Shown here piece by piece: positions 16,243-25,942 of a DNA stretch of 64,000 nucleotides. The position numbers and the translations under genes were made by a program. Source of the DNA: an uncultured Clostridia bacterium (lineage in GTDB: Bacteria > Bacillota > Clostridia > Christensenellales > QALW01); the NCBI GenBank assembly GCA_934434555.1, contig CAKRZX010000008.1, forward strand, positions 1-64,000. Reading direction: 5' to 3'. Within the stretch, counting starts at the first letter, position 1; each line of letters opens with the position of its first letter. The notes under the pieces were generated by a model that did no database searches, was not told the origin of the DNA, and saw nothing but the letters and a program-made list of their open reading frames with translations.

Positions 16243-16278
16243 TGCTTTACGAATAAAATCTGCATTTTCTTGCGCATA
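16225..16278. promoter_or_regulatory. Candidate AraC operator: inverted half-sites
   Basis: TATGCGCAA at 16225-16233 and its exact reverse complement TTGCGCATA at 16270-16278 are 45 bases apart, between the divergent promoters. One half-site lies inside the regulator's own promoter spacer. Confidence 0.5.
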
Positions 16279-16297
16279 AAAATGACAATAATATGAC

Positions 16298-16326
16298 TTG
16301 AATTTTACATTTTGTTGTGCTATCAT
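16298..16326 (+). promoter_or_regulatory. Promoter of the sugar ABC importer operon
   Basis: TTGAAT (16298-16303), 17-base spacer and TATCAT (16321-16326), about 60 bases upstream of the first start codon. Confidence 0.65.
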
Positions 16327-16388
16327 TGAAATGTAATGAGGGGCGGGCATAAAAACCGCCAAATAAAAAAGAAGTGAGCGACGGAAAT

Positions 16389-17888
16389 ATGAACGAAGTA
16401 ATTCTGAGAATGACCGGAATAGATAAGCGCTTCCTGGGCGTTCACGCACTTAAAGGCGTAAATTTTGAACTGCGCGCGGGCGAGGTACACGCTCTTATGG
16501 GCGAAAACGGCGCAGGCAAGTCAACGCTGATGAAAGTACTTTGCGGAATTCATTCCCTTGATTCGGGCACGATAGAGTATTTCGGCAAAAACGTGCGGTT
16601 TAACAACATTGCCGAATCACAGGCGGCGGGAATCAGTATTATTCACCAGGAACTGAATATGATGAATCACCTTACCGTTGCGCAGAACATTTTCATCGGG
16701 CGGGAACCCAAAAAAGGAATGTTCATCGATGATGCCAAAATGGAAAGGGACGCAAAAAGACTGTTCGGGCATATAGGCATAAACATTGACCCGAAAGTAA
16801 AACTGGGCACACTTACAGTCGGCAAACAGCAAATGGTGGAAATAGCAAAGGCAATTTCACACGATTCAAAACTGCTGATACTTGATGAGCCTACCGCGGC
16901 GCTGACACAGCCCGAAGTTGAGGATTTGTTCAGAATTATGAACGACTTGAAGGCAAAGGGAATCGGTATGATTTACATTTCCCACAGAATGGACGAAATC
17001 AACCGCATATCCGACAGGGTAACGGTAATGCGCGACGGCGAATATGTGGGTACGGTGCTTACAAAGGACACGAGCAAGGACGAGATAGTGCGCATGATGG
17101 TGGGGCGCGTTATATACGGCGGGCAAAAAGAAAAGAGTTGTGTGCCCGAAGATGCTCCGGTTGTTTTGGAAGCACGGAACATTGTAAGCGGGAACACCTT
17201 AAAAGATGTAAGCTTTAAGTTGCGCAAGGGCGAAATCCTCGGCTTTGCGGGACTTATGGGTGCAGGCAGAACGGAACTTGCCCGGGCAATTTACGGGGCT
17301 GACAGGTTTGACAGCGGCGAGGTGCTTATAAACGGTAAAAAAGTAAAAATCAGCACACCCGAAAGCGCGGTTAAGCACGGTGTCTGCTACCTTTCCGAAG
17401 ACAGAAAACGGTACGGGCTGCTGTTAATAAAATCGGTTACGGAAAACACCACGCTTGCGTCGCTTGAAAAGAATATCCGTTTCGGCTGGATAAACGATTC
17501 GGCAGCAGCGGCAGCGGCGGAAGAAGTTAACAAGAAACTGAGAACAAAAACGCCGTCAATGGATCAACTGCTTAAAAACCTGTCGGGAGGAAACCAGCAA
17601 AAGGTTATAGTAGCAAGATGGCTGTTAAAGAATTCGGATATATTCATTTTTGATGAGCCTACACGCGGTATCGATATCGGGGCAAAAAGCGAAATGTACG
17701 ATTTGATGAGCCGGCTTGCTGCCGAGGGAAAATCAATTATTATGATATCTTCCGAGTTGAGCGAGATACAAAGGCTCTCTGACAGGGTTGTTGTTATGTG
17801 CGAAGGACGCATAACCGCCGATCTTCCCATTGAAGGCTTAACACAGGAAACAATAATGAAGTACGCAACAATGCGCAGTTCGTCCTGA
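16389..17888 (+). CDS. Sugar ABC transporter, duplicated ATP-binding protein (MglA/RbsA type)
   Basis: This 499-residue protein has two fused ATPase halves. The first has Walker A GENGAGKST, signature LTVGKQQMVEIAKA and Walker B LLILDEP. The second has the altered loop GLMGAGRTE, signature LSGGNQQK and IFDEPTRGID, the usual degenerate pattern of CUT2 importers. It energises uptake through the permease 26 bases downstream. The ATG at 16389 was chosen over a GTG at 16374 because the GAAGTGAG between them can act as ribosome binding site. The sugar is not determined; monosaccharides such as ribose, xylose, galactose or allose are typical. Confidence 0.92.
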   Translation: MNEVILRMTGIDKRFLGVHALKGVNFELRAGEVHALMGENGAGKSTLMKVLCGIHSLDSGTIEYFGKNVRFNNIAESQAAGISIIHQELNMMNHLTVAQNIFIGREPKKGMFIDDAKMERDAKRLFGHIGINIDPKVKLGTLTVGKQQMVEIAKAISHDSKLLILDEPTAALTQPEVEDLFRIMNDLKAKGIGMIYISHRMDEINRISDRVTVMRDGEYVGTVLTKDTSKDEIVRMMVGRVIYGGQKEKSCVPEDAPVVLEARNIVSGNTLKDVSFKLRKGEILGFAGLMGAGRTELARAIYGADRFDSGEVLINGKKVKISTPESAVKHGVCYLSEDRKRYGLLLIKSVTENTTLASLEKNIRFGWINDSAAAAAAEEVNKKLRTKTPSMDQLLKNLSGGNQQKVIVARWLLKNSDIFIFDEPTRGIDIGAKSEMYDLMSRLAAEGKSIIMISSELSEIQRLSDRVVVMCEGRITADLPIEGLTQETIMKYATMRSSS

Positions 17889-17914
17889 TAAAAAATAAAA
17901 CGGAGGCAAATACC

Positions 17915-19102
17915 ATGGAAAACAAAAAACTCCCCTTAAAACGCAAACTGCGCCGCAGCGGCGTTAAACTGGGAAATGCCCTTAAAACAAAGGGCAAGCA
18001 GAATATGATTATAATTGCGGCGCTTGCGGTACTGATACTGCTGTTTTATTTCCTTAACCCTAATTTCTTAAAACAGTATAACATAGTAAGTATGACGCAG
18101 AGTTTTGCACCGTATGCCATTCTTGCATTGGGCGTAACGTTTGTAATAGCTACCGGAGGCATAGACCTTTCAATAGGTACGGTGTGCATTGCAGCATCTG
18201 TCCTTGCCGGTCACTTCTACTCTGCTGGGATGCCTCTTTGGCTTACAATCCCGGTAATGATAGCAATCGGCGCGCTGTTCGGCACACTTAACGGCTTGCT
18301 TGTTGCAAAGCTTAAACTTCCCGCATTTATAGCAACTTTGGGTACAATGATGCTTTCCCGCGGGTTAAGCGCAATAATAGTTGCCGTGCCCAACATTTTC
18401 TATCCCACCGGAACGTGGTTCAATCAGGTTTTCTCAAACTACAATAAAATCCCCGTAGGGCTTATCTGGGTGCTTGCGCTTACCCTTGTTTGCATGTACC
18501 TTATGTATAAGAATAAAATAGGAAGATACATTCTTGCCATAGGCAGTAACGAAGAAGCCACAAGGCTTTCGGGAATAAATACCGATAAGTACAAAATGAT
18601 AGCGTATATTCTTTCGGGAGTGGGCGCAGGCGTTGCGGCAATATTCTGGTCAGCATCGTTTACCACGGTTGCGTCCGCAACGGGCAGCGGAATGGAACTT
18701 GACGCAATAGCGGGCGTATATATAGGCGGCACAAGTGCCGCAGGCGGTATAGCGTCGGTATTCGGCTCTATAATCGGCAGTATGATGCTTGTGGTTATAC
18801 GCAGCGGGCTTAACTTTGTGCTTGCAAAATTCAGCCTTAACATTAACGCCACATACGTAACGTACGTGCTTACCGGCATAATAGTTGTAGCAGCGGTTCT
18901 TATGGACATTATTAAGAACAAGAATGCGGCAAAAGTAAAAGTTGAAACCGAAGAGCAAAAAGCAAGACGGTTAAACAGAGAAAACAGAGAAATGCTTGAA
19001 AACGAAGTGGACCGCGTACTTTGCGACGGTACCGTTTCCGAAGCCGAAAGAGACGCAAGGGTTAATGAGCTGCGTCAGCAAATAGAACAACTTAAAAAAT
19101 AA
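17915..19102 (+). CDS. Sugar ABC transporter permease with charged C-terminal extension
   Basis: This 395-residue CUT2 permease (RbsC/MglC type) has eight to ten membrane helices between residues 28 and 330 and the conserved text VIATGGIDLSIGT. Unusually, the last 65 or so residues are cytoplasmic and strongly charged, starting KNKNAAKVKVETEEQKARR and ending LRQQIEQLKK, with a heptad-like pattern suggesting a short coiled coil. Family members usually end soon after the last helix. GGAGG precedes the ATG. It is followed by the binding-protein gene after 41 bases. Confidence 0.9.
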   Translation: MENKKLPLKRKLRRSGVKLGNALKTKGKQNMIIIAALAVLILLFYFLNPNFLKQYNIVSMTQSFAPYAILALGVTFVIATGGIDLSIGTVCIAASVLAGHFYSAGMPLWLTIPVMIAIGALFGTLNGLLVAKLKLPAFIATLGTMMLSRGLSAIIVAVPNIFYPTGTWFNQVFSNYNKIPVGLIWVLALTLVCMYLMYKNKIGRYILAIGSNEEATRLSGINTDKYKMIAYILSGVGAGVAAIFWSASFTTVASATGSGMELDAIAGVYIGGTSAAGGIASVFGSIIGSMMLVVIRSGLNFVLAKFSLNINATYVTYVLTGIIVVAAVLMDIIKNKNAAKVKVETEEQKARRLNRENREMLENEVDRVLCDGTVSEAERDARVNELRQQIEQLKK

Positions 19103-19143
19103 GTAAATAACCCGCAAAGGGTTAAAAATAAGGAGGATTTACA

Positions 19144-20193
19144 ATGAAAAAAGCTTTCAAAATCATCGCATCCGTTGCCTGTATAGCGGCGCTTACAGTT
19201 GCTTCCCTTGCAGCATTTACCGGATGCGGCGGCACACAGGAGAAAACTATTGCAGTTGTTGCAAAAGGTGAATCACATGCGTTCTGGCAGTCGGTTAAAG
19301 CCGGTGCGGAAGCCGCAGGTCAAAAGTACGGATATAAAGTTACTTTCCGCGGACCTGCAAGTGAATCCGCAAAAGACCTGCCCTCTCAGAAAGAGATGGT
19401 TTCAACCGCACTTAACAACTCCCCTGCGGCTATGGTTGTAGCAACAATCGGTGAAGGATTTGTTGATTCTCTCAGCCAGGCTTACAAAGAGAAGATACCC
19501 GTTGTTCAGTTTGACAGCGGCGTTTGGGCAAATGATATTGCCGCACTTGATAAAGCCAAAACAAACCCCATCGTTTCATCTGTTGCAACAAGCAACCGCC
19601 TTGCTGCGGGGCTTGCGGCAGAAAAATTCTTTGAAGCAATTAAGGGCGATATAGCTGCGTCAGGCGAAAAGTATGTTGTAGGTATTATCCAGCACGATAT
19701 GACCCAGACCGGTATTGACCGTGCCGGCGGTTTTGAAGAAAAGTTCAAAGCACTTGCCGATGCCGACGAGACCACAAAGGGCAAATACGAAATCGTTAAA
19801 GAAGCCAAGGACGGCGACGCAAACAATGCTTATAAAGATGCTCTTGAAGCGTTGTTTGAAAAGAAAATCAGCGCTCTGTTTATGAGCAATGAAGGCGTTG
19901 TTAAACAGGTTTTCGATGCAATAGGTGCAGCAGGAACCAAGTACGATAACATTAAGTTCTGCGGCTTTGATGCAGGCAGCAAGCAGATTGAATGGATGAA
20001 GAAAACATCCGGCGCAAAACTTATCGGCGCAGTTGCTCAGGATTCCTATCAGATAGGTTATCAGGCAGTTGAGCAGGCAATATTTGCTGCCGATGGCAAA
20101 ACCGTTACCGCAGACGTTGCAATAGCCGGCGCATGGTGGGATGCATCGAATGTTGACGAAATGGTTAAAAAGAACCTTGTTTACGAGGGATAA
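19144..20193 (+). CDS. Sugar ABC transporter substrate-binding lipoprotein
   Basis: This 349-residue protein begins with a lipoprotein signal peptide whose lipobox AAFTGC places the lipidated Cys at 28. The mature part is a periplasmic-binding-protein type 1 fold (ribose/galactose-binding class), with AFWQSVKAGAEAAGQKYGY near the start and FDSGVW in the first lobe. It captures the sugar outside the membrane for the upstream permease and ATPase. GGAGG precedes the ATG. The operon order ATPase-permease-binding protein differs from the more common order in which the binding protein comes first. A terminator follows 16 bases after the stop. Confidence 0.92.
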   Translation: MKKAFKIIASVACIAALTVASLAAFTGCGGTQEKTIAVVAKGESHAFWQSVKAGAEAAGQKYGYKVTFRGPASESAKDLPSQKEMVSTALNNSPAAMVVATIGEGFVDSLSQAYKEKIPVVQFDSGVWANDIAALDKAKTNPIVSSVATSNRLAAGLAAEKFFEAIKGDIAASGEKYVVGIIQHDMTQTGIDRAGGFEEKFKALADADETTKGKYEIVKEAKDGDANNAYKDALEALFEKKISALFMSNEGVVKQVFDAIGAAGTKYDNIKFCGFDAGSKQIEWMKKTSGAKLIGAVAQDSYQIGYQAVEQAIFAADGKTVTADVAIAGAWWDASNVDEMVKKNLVYEG

Positions 20194-20209
20194 TAAAATT
20201 TTATAACCC

Positions 20210-20238
20210 AAACCCGCTGTAACAGGCGGGTTTTTTTA
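20210..20238 (+). terminator. Terminator of the sugar ABC importer operon
   Basis: Inverted repeat AAACCCGC ... GCGGGTTT around a short loop, followed by seven T. Confidence 0.88.
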
Positions 20239-20282
20239 TATAAACCAGAACAGAACGGCATTATTCCGGCAATATAAAATCC

Positions 20283-20311
20283 TTGTTATTTGATAAAAAA
20301 TGTGGTATACT
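20283..20311 (+). promoter_or_regulatory. Promoter of uvrBA
   Basis: TTGTTA (20283-20288), 17-base spacer and TATACT (20306-20311), 38 bases upstream of the uvrB ATG. No clear LexA (SOS) box is seen around it. Confidence 0.7.
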
Positions 20312-20348
20312 ACTACGGTAATAACGGTGCGGTTTTTGCGGAGTTTTT

Positions 20349-22298
20349 ATGGATAAATTTGTGTTAAAATCTGATTTCAAACCTACCGGGGACCAGCCGC
20401 AGGCGATAGAGGCACTTGTTAACGGGCTGAATGACGGATTGAAATCACAGGTGCTTTTGGGCGTAACGGGTTCGGGTAAAACTTTTACCATGGCAAACAT
20501 AATAGAAAGTGTCAACCGGCCTACGCTTGTGCTTGCCCACAACAAAACCCTTGCGGCACAGTTGTACTCCGAATTTAAGGAGTTTTTCCCCGATAATGCA
20601 GTGGAGTATTTCGTTTCGTTTTACGATTATTATCAGCCGGAGGCTTATATTCCGCAAACTGACACGTATATAGAAAAGGATTCGTCCATAAACGAAGAGA
20701 TAGAAAAACTGCGCCACAGCGCCACCTGTTCTTTGCAGGAGCGGCGGGACGTTATTGTTGTTTCGTCCGTTTCGTGCATATACGGTCTGGGCGACCCGCA
20801 GGCGTACAGGGAAATGTCGGTATCGCTGCGCCCGGGAATGAAAATGGAGCGGGACGAACTGCTGAAAAGACTTGTGGATATACAGTACGAACGCAACGAC
20901 GTTGAGTTTATCCGCGGTACGTTTCGCGTCCGCGGCGACAGCGTGGAGATTATCACCGCCGAGCGCAGCGACAAGGCGATCCGCGTTGAGTTTTTCGGTG
21001 ACGAAATTGACCGCATCTGCGAAACGGAAGTGGTTACGGGGCACGTGCTTTCAAACCTTGCCCACGCGGCAATATTCCCCAACACTCACTATGCGGCGGA
21101 TTCCGAACAGATTCGCACGGCGATAAAAAATATAAACGCCGACCTTGAAATCAGGCTTGAAGAGTTTGAAAAAGAGGGGAAGCCTTTGGAAAAAGAGCGC
21201 CTTGAAAGCAGGACACGCTATGACGTTGAGATGATTGGCGAAATAGGCTACTGTTCGGGCATAGAAAATTATTCCCGATATCTTGACGGGCGCGCACCGG
21301 GCGAGCCGCCGTATACACTTCTTGATTATTTCCCTTCCGATTTTATTACCTTTATTGACGAATCCCACGTTACCGTGCCGCAACTCAGGACAATGTATGC
21401 GGGGGACAGGTCAAGAAAACAAATGCTTGTGGATTACGGCTTCCGTTTGCCCGCAGCGTTTGATAACCGACCCTTGCGCTTTGAAGAGGCGGAAGCCCGC
21501 TTGGGGCAGACGGTATTCGTTTCGGCAACTCCGGCGGAATATGAACTTGAACGTGCCGGAGGAGAAACGGTTGAACAGATTATCCGCCCCACCGGTCTGC
21601 TTGACCCGGAAATCGAAGTGCGCCCCATAAACGGGCAGATTGACGATTTGATAAGCGAAATCAATAAGACAACCTCCGCCGGATACAGAACCCTTGTTAC
21701 AACTTTAACAAAGAAAATGGCGGAAATGCTTACCGATTATTTAACCGAAGCGGGAATAAGGGCAGAGTATATGCACTCGGAAATCCACACCCTTGAACGT
21801 GTGGAGATTTTAAGAAATCTGCGCATGGGCAAGCATGACGTGCTTGTGGGAATAAATCTTCTCCGAGAAGGGCTTGACCTGCCGGAAGTTGCGCTTATTG
21901 CCATTCTTGACGCGGACAAGGAGGGGTTTTTGCGCTCAAAACGTTCGCTTATCCAAACAATCGGGCGCGGCGCCCGAAACGCGGACGGCAGGGTAATAAT
22001 GTATGCGGATAATATGACCGACTCGATGAAAGACGCCATAGGCGAAACCCGCAGACGCCGCAAAATTCAGCAGGAATATAACAAAGAACATAATATCACG
22101 CCTAAAACAATAGTCAAACCGATTGCCGATTTGATAGAAATTACGGGCGAAATAAAGGAAAAGGATATTTCAAAAGTCGATACAAAAACGCGGATCAGGC
22201 AACTTGAAGAGGAAATGCTGCGCCTGGCAAAGAATCTTGAATTTGAAAAAGCGGCAAAAGTGCGCGATACGCTTAAAATTCTTTACGGTGAAGAATAG
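20349..22298 (+). CDS. uvrB: Excinuclease ABC subunit B
   Basis: This 649-residue helicase-like subunit of nucleotide excision repair loads onto damaged DNA with UvrA and recruits UvrC. It has Walker A LGVTGSGKT (37-45), the beta-hairpin text YDYYQPEAY that inserts at the lesion, the motif VI text QTIGRGARN, and a C-terminal UVR domain (about 612-647) that binds UvrC. Length and motifs are normal. uvrA begins directly after its stop codon, so the two form an operon. Confidence 0.97.
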   Translation: MDKFVLKSDFKPTGDQPQAIEALVNGLNDGLKSQVLLGVTGSGKTFTMANIIESVNRPTLVLAHNKTLAAQLYSEFKEFFPDNAVEYFVSFYDYYQPEAYIPQTDTYIEKDSSINEEIEKLRHSATCSLQERRDVIVVSSVSCIYGLGDPQAYREMSVSLRPGMKMERDELLKRLVDIQYERNDVEFIRGTFRVRGDSVEIITAERSDKAIRVEFFGDEIDRICETEVVTGHVLSNLAHAAIFPNTHYAADSEQIRTAIKNINADLEIRLEEFEKEGKPLEKERLESRTRYDVEMIGEIGYCSGIENYSRYLDGRAPGEPPYTLLDYFPSDFITFIDESHVTVPQLRTMYAGDRSRKQMLVDYGFRLPAAFDNRPLRFEEAEARLGQTVFVSATPAEYELERAGGETVEQIIRPTGLLDPEIEVRPINGQIDDLISEINKTTSAGYRTLVTTLTKKMAEMLTDYLTEAGIRAEYMHSEIHTLERVEILRNLRMGKHDVLVGINLLREGLDLPEVALIAILDADKEGFLRSKRSLIQTIGRGARNADGRVIMYADNMTDSMKDAIGETRRRRKIQQEYNKEHNITPKTIVKPIADLIEITGEIKEKDISKVDTKTRIRQLEEEMLRLAKNLEFEKAAKVRDTLKILYGEE

Positions 22299-25133
22299 AT
22301 GAGAGATAATATTATTATAAAAAACGCAAAAACCCATAATCTTAAAGGCGTAACGGTGGAAATACCCAGAAATAAACTTGTGGTGTTTACCGGGCTTTCG
22401 GGGTCGGGTAAAAGTTCGCTGGCGTTTGATACCCTTTATGCCGAGGGTCAGCGCAGATACGTGGAAAGCCTTTCATCGTATGCCCGTCAGTTTTTAGGGC
22501 AAATGGAAAAGCCCGACGTGGAGCTTATAGAGGGACTTTCCCCGGCAATAAGTATTGACCAGAAAACAACAAACAACAATCCCCGTTCAACAGTGGGTAC
22601 GGTAACGGAAATACACGATTATCTGCGGCTTTTGTACGCCCGCATAGGCGTTGCACACTGCCCCGTGTGCGGAAAAGAGATAAACAAACAGTCGGTTGAT
22701 CAGATTGTACAGGCGGTGCTTGCACTTCCGGAAAACACAAAAATACTTGTGCTTGCACCCGTTATACGGGCAAAAAAGGGCGAGCACGTAAGAGTGATGG
22801 AAGATTTAAGAAAAAACGGCTTTGTGCGTGCGAAAATCGACGGCGAAGTGTTCGATTTGACCGACGGCGAAATTAAACTTGAAAAGAATATCAAACACTG
22901 TATTTCCGCCGTGGTTGACAGGCTTATCGTCAGGGAAGAGATACGCTCGCGGCTTACGGATTCCGTTGAGGCGGCGTTAAACGCGGCAAACGGGCTTGTT
23001 ATAATCGACAGGCTTGACAAAAATACCGAAATGCTTTTCAGCGAAAACTATGCCTGCCCTGACTGCAACGTGAGCATTGAGGCGCTTGAACCGAGGCTGT
23101 TTTCCTTTAACTCGCCTTTCGGCGCCTGCCCCGAATGTGCGGGCATAGGCAGCATTATGTCCCTTGACCCGTCGCTTGTGGTAAGCGATGAAAACAAGTC
23201 GCTGCGCGAGGGCGCAATTCATGTGCCGGGCTGGTTCGTTATGGGCACGGACACGATGAATTTTATGTATTTTTCGGGACTTTCAAAGCATTACGGGTTC
23301 AGCCTTGATGTGCCTTTTAAGGATTTGAGCGATAAAATAAAGAACATAATCCTTTATGGTTCGGGAGATGAAGAAATAGAATTTTCCGTTACCACAAGCC
23401 GCCATTCAAGAAGTTTTGTCCAGCCCTTTGAGGGGATAATTCCGCAAATTCAGCGCCGCTACAACGAAACGAAAAGCGAGGGCGTAAAGCGGGATCTGGA
23501 ACAACTTATGGTACAGTCGCCCTGCCGTTCCTGCGGGGGAAAACGCTATCGCCCCGAAGCACTTGCGGTAACGGTAAACGGTAAAAACATATTTGAACTT
23601 TCCGATATGCCCGTAAGTGAAATGCATCGGTTTATTAAAGAACTTGAACTCTCCGGCAAGGACGAAATAATCGCCGAGCGAATACTGAAAGAAATCGATT
23701 CGCGTCTTTCATTCCTTGAAAACGTGGGTCTTGAATATTTAACGCTTACCCGGTCCGCCTGTACGCTTTCAGGCGGCGAGGCACAGCGAATACGCCTTGC
23801 AACCCAGATAGGGGCAGGGCTTATGGGCGTCCTTTACGTGCTTGACGAACCCAGTATCGGGCTTCATCAGCGGGATAACGAAAAACTGCTTGCTTCGTTA
23901 AAGGGCTTGCGGGATTTGGGCAATACCCTTGTTGTGGTGGAACACGATGAGGAAACAATACGGCAGGCGGACTACGTTGTGGATATCGGACCCGGTGCGG
24001 GTTCGGGCGGCGGCGAGATTGTCTGTGCGGGTACGCCCGATGAAATCGCCGCGTGCGAAAAATCAATAACGGGCGCGTATCTTTCGGGCAGAATGACCAT
24101 TCCCGTGCCGGGTGCGAGAAGAAAGCCCAAAAACTGGATCACGGTTGAAAAAGCCTTTGCAAACAATCTTAAAAACATCACGGTAAAATTCCCGCTCGGC
24201 GTAATATGCGCGGTTACGGGTGTTTCAGGTTCGGGCAAAAGCTCGCTTGTAAATCAGGTACTTTATACAACCCTTGCACGCGAACTTAACGGCGCACACT
24301 TCCCGCCGGCAAAATGCAAGGGCGTTTCGGGGCTTGAAAACCTTGACAAAGTCGTGGTTATCGACCAGAGCCCCATAGGCAGAACACCCAGAAGCAACCC
24401 GGCAACATATACGGGAGTGTTTGACCATATCAGGAATCTGTTTGCCCAAACGCAGGATGCGAAAATGCACGGCTACAACAGCGGCAGATTCAGCTTTAAC
24501 GTTAAAGGCGGCAGATGTGAGGCTTGCAGCGGCGACGGCATTATAAAAATCAATATGAACTTTATGCCCGATATTTATGTTCCCTGCGAGGTTTGCGGCG
24601 GCAAAAGATACTCAAAGGAAACGCTTGAAGTGCGCTATAAGGGTAAAAACATCTTTGAAGTGCTTGATATGACCGTTGAAGAGGCGCTTGCGTTTTTTGA
24701 AAACGTTCCGCAGATTCAAAGGAAAATACAGTTGCTTTTTGATGTGGGACTCGGGTATATCAAACTCGGTCAGCCCTCAACAATGCTTTCGGGCGGTGAG
24801 GCGCAAAGGGTGAAACTTGCAACCGAACTTTCCCGCCGTGCAACGGGCAAAACGGTGTATATTCTTGACGAACCCACAACGGGGCTTCACACTCACGACG
24901 TAAAACAACTTATCGGCATTCTTGACCGCCTTGCAACAGGGGGCAATACGGTTATTGTTATTGAACACAACCTTGATATTATAAAAGTAGCCGACTGGTG
25001 CATAGATATGGGTCCTGAGGGAGGCAATGCGGGCGGAACGGTTATCGCACAGGGTACGCCCGAGGAAATAGCGGAAAATCCCGTAAGTTACACGGGTAAA
25101 TTTATAAAGAAAATTTTGGAGGGACAAAAATGA
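22299..25133 (+). CDS. uvrA: Excinuclease ABC subunit A
   Basis: This 944-residue damage-recognition ATPase of nucleotide excision repair has two ABC modules: GLSGSGKSS near residue 31 and GVSGSGKSS near 643. Each has its zinc-binding Cys cluster (CPVCG and CPDC/CPEC in the first half, CEAC and CEVCGG in the second), and the signatures LSGGEAQR occur twice. Length is standard. It abuts uvrB with no gap and overlaps the next gene by four bases. Confidence 0.97.
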   Translation: MRDNIIIKNAKTHNLKGVTVEIPRNKLVVFTGLSGSGKSSLAFDTLYAEGQRRYVESLSSYARQFLGQMEKPDVELIEGLSPAISIDQKTTNNNPRSTVGTVTEIHDYLRLLYARIGVAHCPVCGKEINKQSVDQIVQAVLALPENTKILVLAPVIRAKKGEHVRVMEDLRKNGFVRAKIDGEVFDLTDGEIKLEKNIKHCISAVVDRLIVREEIRSRLTDSVEAALNAANGLVIIDRLDKNTEMLFSENYACPDCNVSIEALEPRLFSFNSPFGACPECAGIGSIMSLDPSLVVSDENKSLREGAIHVPGWFVMGTDTMNFMYFSGLSKHYGFSLDVPFKDLSDKIKNIILYGSGDEEIEFSVTTSRHSRSFVQPFEGIIPQIQRRYNETKSEGVKRDLEQLMVQSPCRSCGGKRYRPEALAVTVNGKNIFELSDMPVSEMHRFIKELELSGKDEIIAERILKEIDSRLSFLENVGLEYLTLTRSACTLSGGEAQRIRLATQIGAGLMGVLYVLDEPSIGLHQRDNEKLLASLKGLRDLGNTLVVVEHDEETIRQADYVVDIGPGAGSGGGEIVCAGTPDEIAACEKSITGAYLSGRMTIPVPGARRKPKNWITVEKAFANNLKNITVKFPLGVICAVTGVSGSGKSSLVNQVLYTTLARELNGAHFPPAKCKGVSGLENLDKVVVIDQSPIGRTPRSNPATYTGVFDHIRNLFAQTQDAKMHGYNSGRFSFNVKGGRCEACSGDGIIKINMNFMPDIYVPCEVCGGKRYSKETLEVRYKGKNIFEVLDMTVEEALAFFENVPQIQRKIQLLFDVGLGYIKLGQPSTMLSGGEAQRVKLATELSRRATGKTVYILDEPTTGLHTHDVKQLIGILDRLATGGNTVIVIEHNLDIIKVADWCIDMGPEGGNAGGTVIAQGTPEEIAENPVSYTGKFIKKILEGQK

Positions 25134-25819
25134 GAATCAGGAACAGAATCAAGAATCTTATCTGGGGCTTGGCGGTTATTGCCGTAGGAGTAGGCTTTCT
25201 GGGCGATAAAATGAATTTCTGGGGCGAAAACTTTGTTTTCGGAGAGTTGTTTTCAAAAATCTGGTGGGCGGTGCTTATAATCTTGGTGGGAATATCGTCT
25301 CTAATTGACGCACTTTCGGTGTTCGGTGTGGTGGTATCGGGAGTGGGTATATACCTGCTTATTTCCCGCTTTACCGATGTGCTTGACATCGGCACGATTA
25401 TTGTTCCCGTAATTATAATCATTATCGGCTTGGGCATTGTGTTCGGCGGACGGAACAGAAAGCACAGATACGTTAAGCCCGAAACCGTAAGCGGCGAGGC
25501 AACGGCTGAATATAAGTGTGTATTTTCAGGCAAGGATATAAAGTTTACGGGCAATATGGCTGACGGAATAAGCCTTGAAACCGTTTTCGGAGGCATGTCG
25601 GCTGACTTTTCCGCCTGTACGGCGACAAATGACGTTACGCTTTTTGCAAAGACCGTTTTCGGCGGAATAAATATAATTCTGCCCGCAAACGTGAATGTAA
25701 CGCTGTCAGGAAAATCGGCCATGGGCGGAGCGGACAGCGAGCGCAAAACCGCTTTTGAAAATGCGCCTGCGGTACATATTGTTTACGACTGCGCTTTCGG
25801 CGGGGTAGACGTTAAATGA
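25130..25819 (+). CDS. LiaF-like membrane protein (cell-wall-active antibiotic response family)
   Basis: This 229-residue protein has an N-terminal membrane part with about four hydrophobic segments (residues 8-105, including IIVPVIIIIIGLGIVFG) and a C-terminal soluble beta-rich domain with repeated VFGG patterns (ETVFGGMSAD, KTVFGGINI, CAFGGVDV). This is the layout of LiaF/VraT-type proteins that regulate LiaSR-like stress kinases. No kinase or regulator is adjacent. Its four-base overlap with uvrA implies read-through from the uvrBA promoter, which is an odd pairing of functions. Confidence 0.75.
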   Translation: MRIRNRIKNLIWGLAVIAVGVGFLGDKMNFWGENFVFGELFSKIWWAVLIILVGISSLIDALSVFGVVVSGVGIYLLISRFTDVLDIGTIIVPVIIIIIGLGIVFGGRNRKHRYVKPETVSGEATAEYKCVFSGKDIKFTGNMADGISLETVFGGMSADFSACTATNDVTLFAKTVFGGINIILPANVNVTLSGKSAMGGADSERKTAFENAPAVHIVYDCAFGGVDVK

Positions 25820-25867
25820 CCGTTCTTTAACAGGACGATAACATATAATTAATATATATAAATTCGC

Positions 25868-25896
25868 TTGCCTTAAAAATAGGATAGTGGTAAAAT
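25868..25896 (+). promoter_or_regulatory. Promoter of the HD-GYP gene
   Basis: TTGCCT (25868-25873), 17-base spacer and TAAAAT (25891-25896), 46 bases upstream of the start. Confidence 0.65.
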
Positions 25897-25942
25897 ATAC
25901 AAGTGTGCTGAATAGGTTCGGTACGGGAGGCGAATTTATACT

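Noticed and set aside
20240..20348. SOS (LexA) box upstream of uvrBA
   Set aside because: No clear GAAC-N4-GTTC type palindrome overlaps or follows the promoter.
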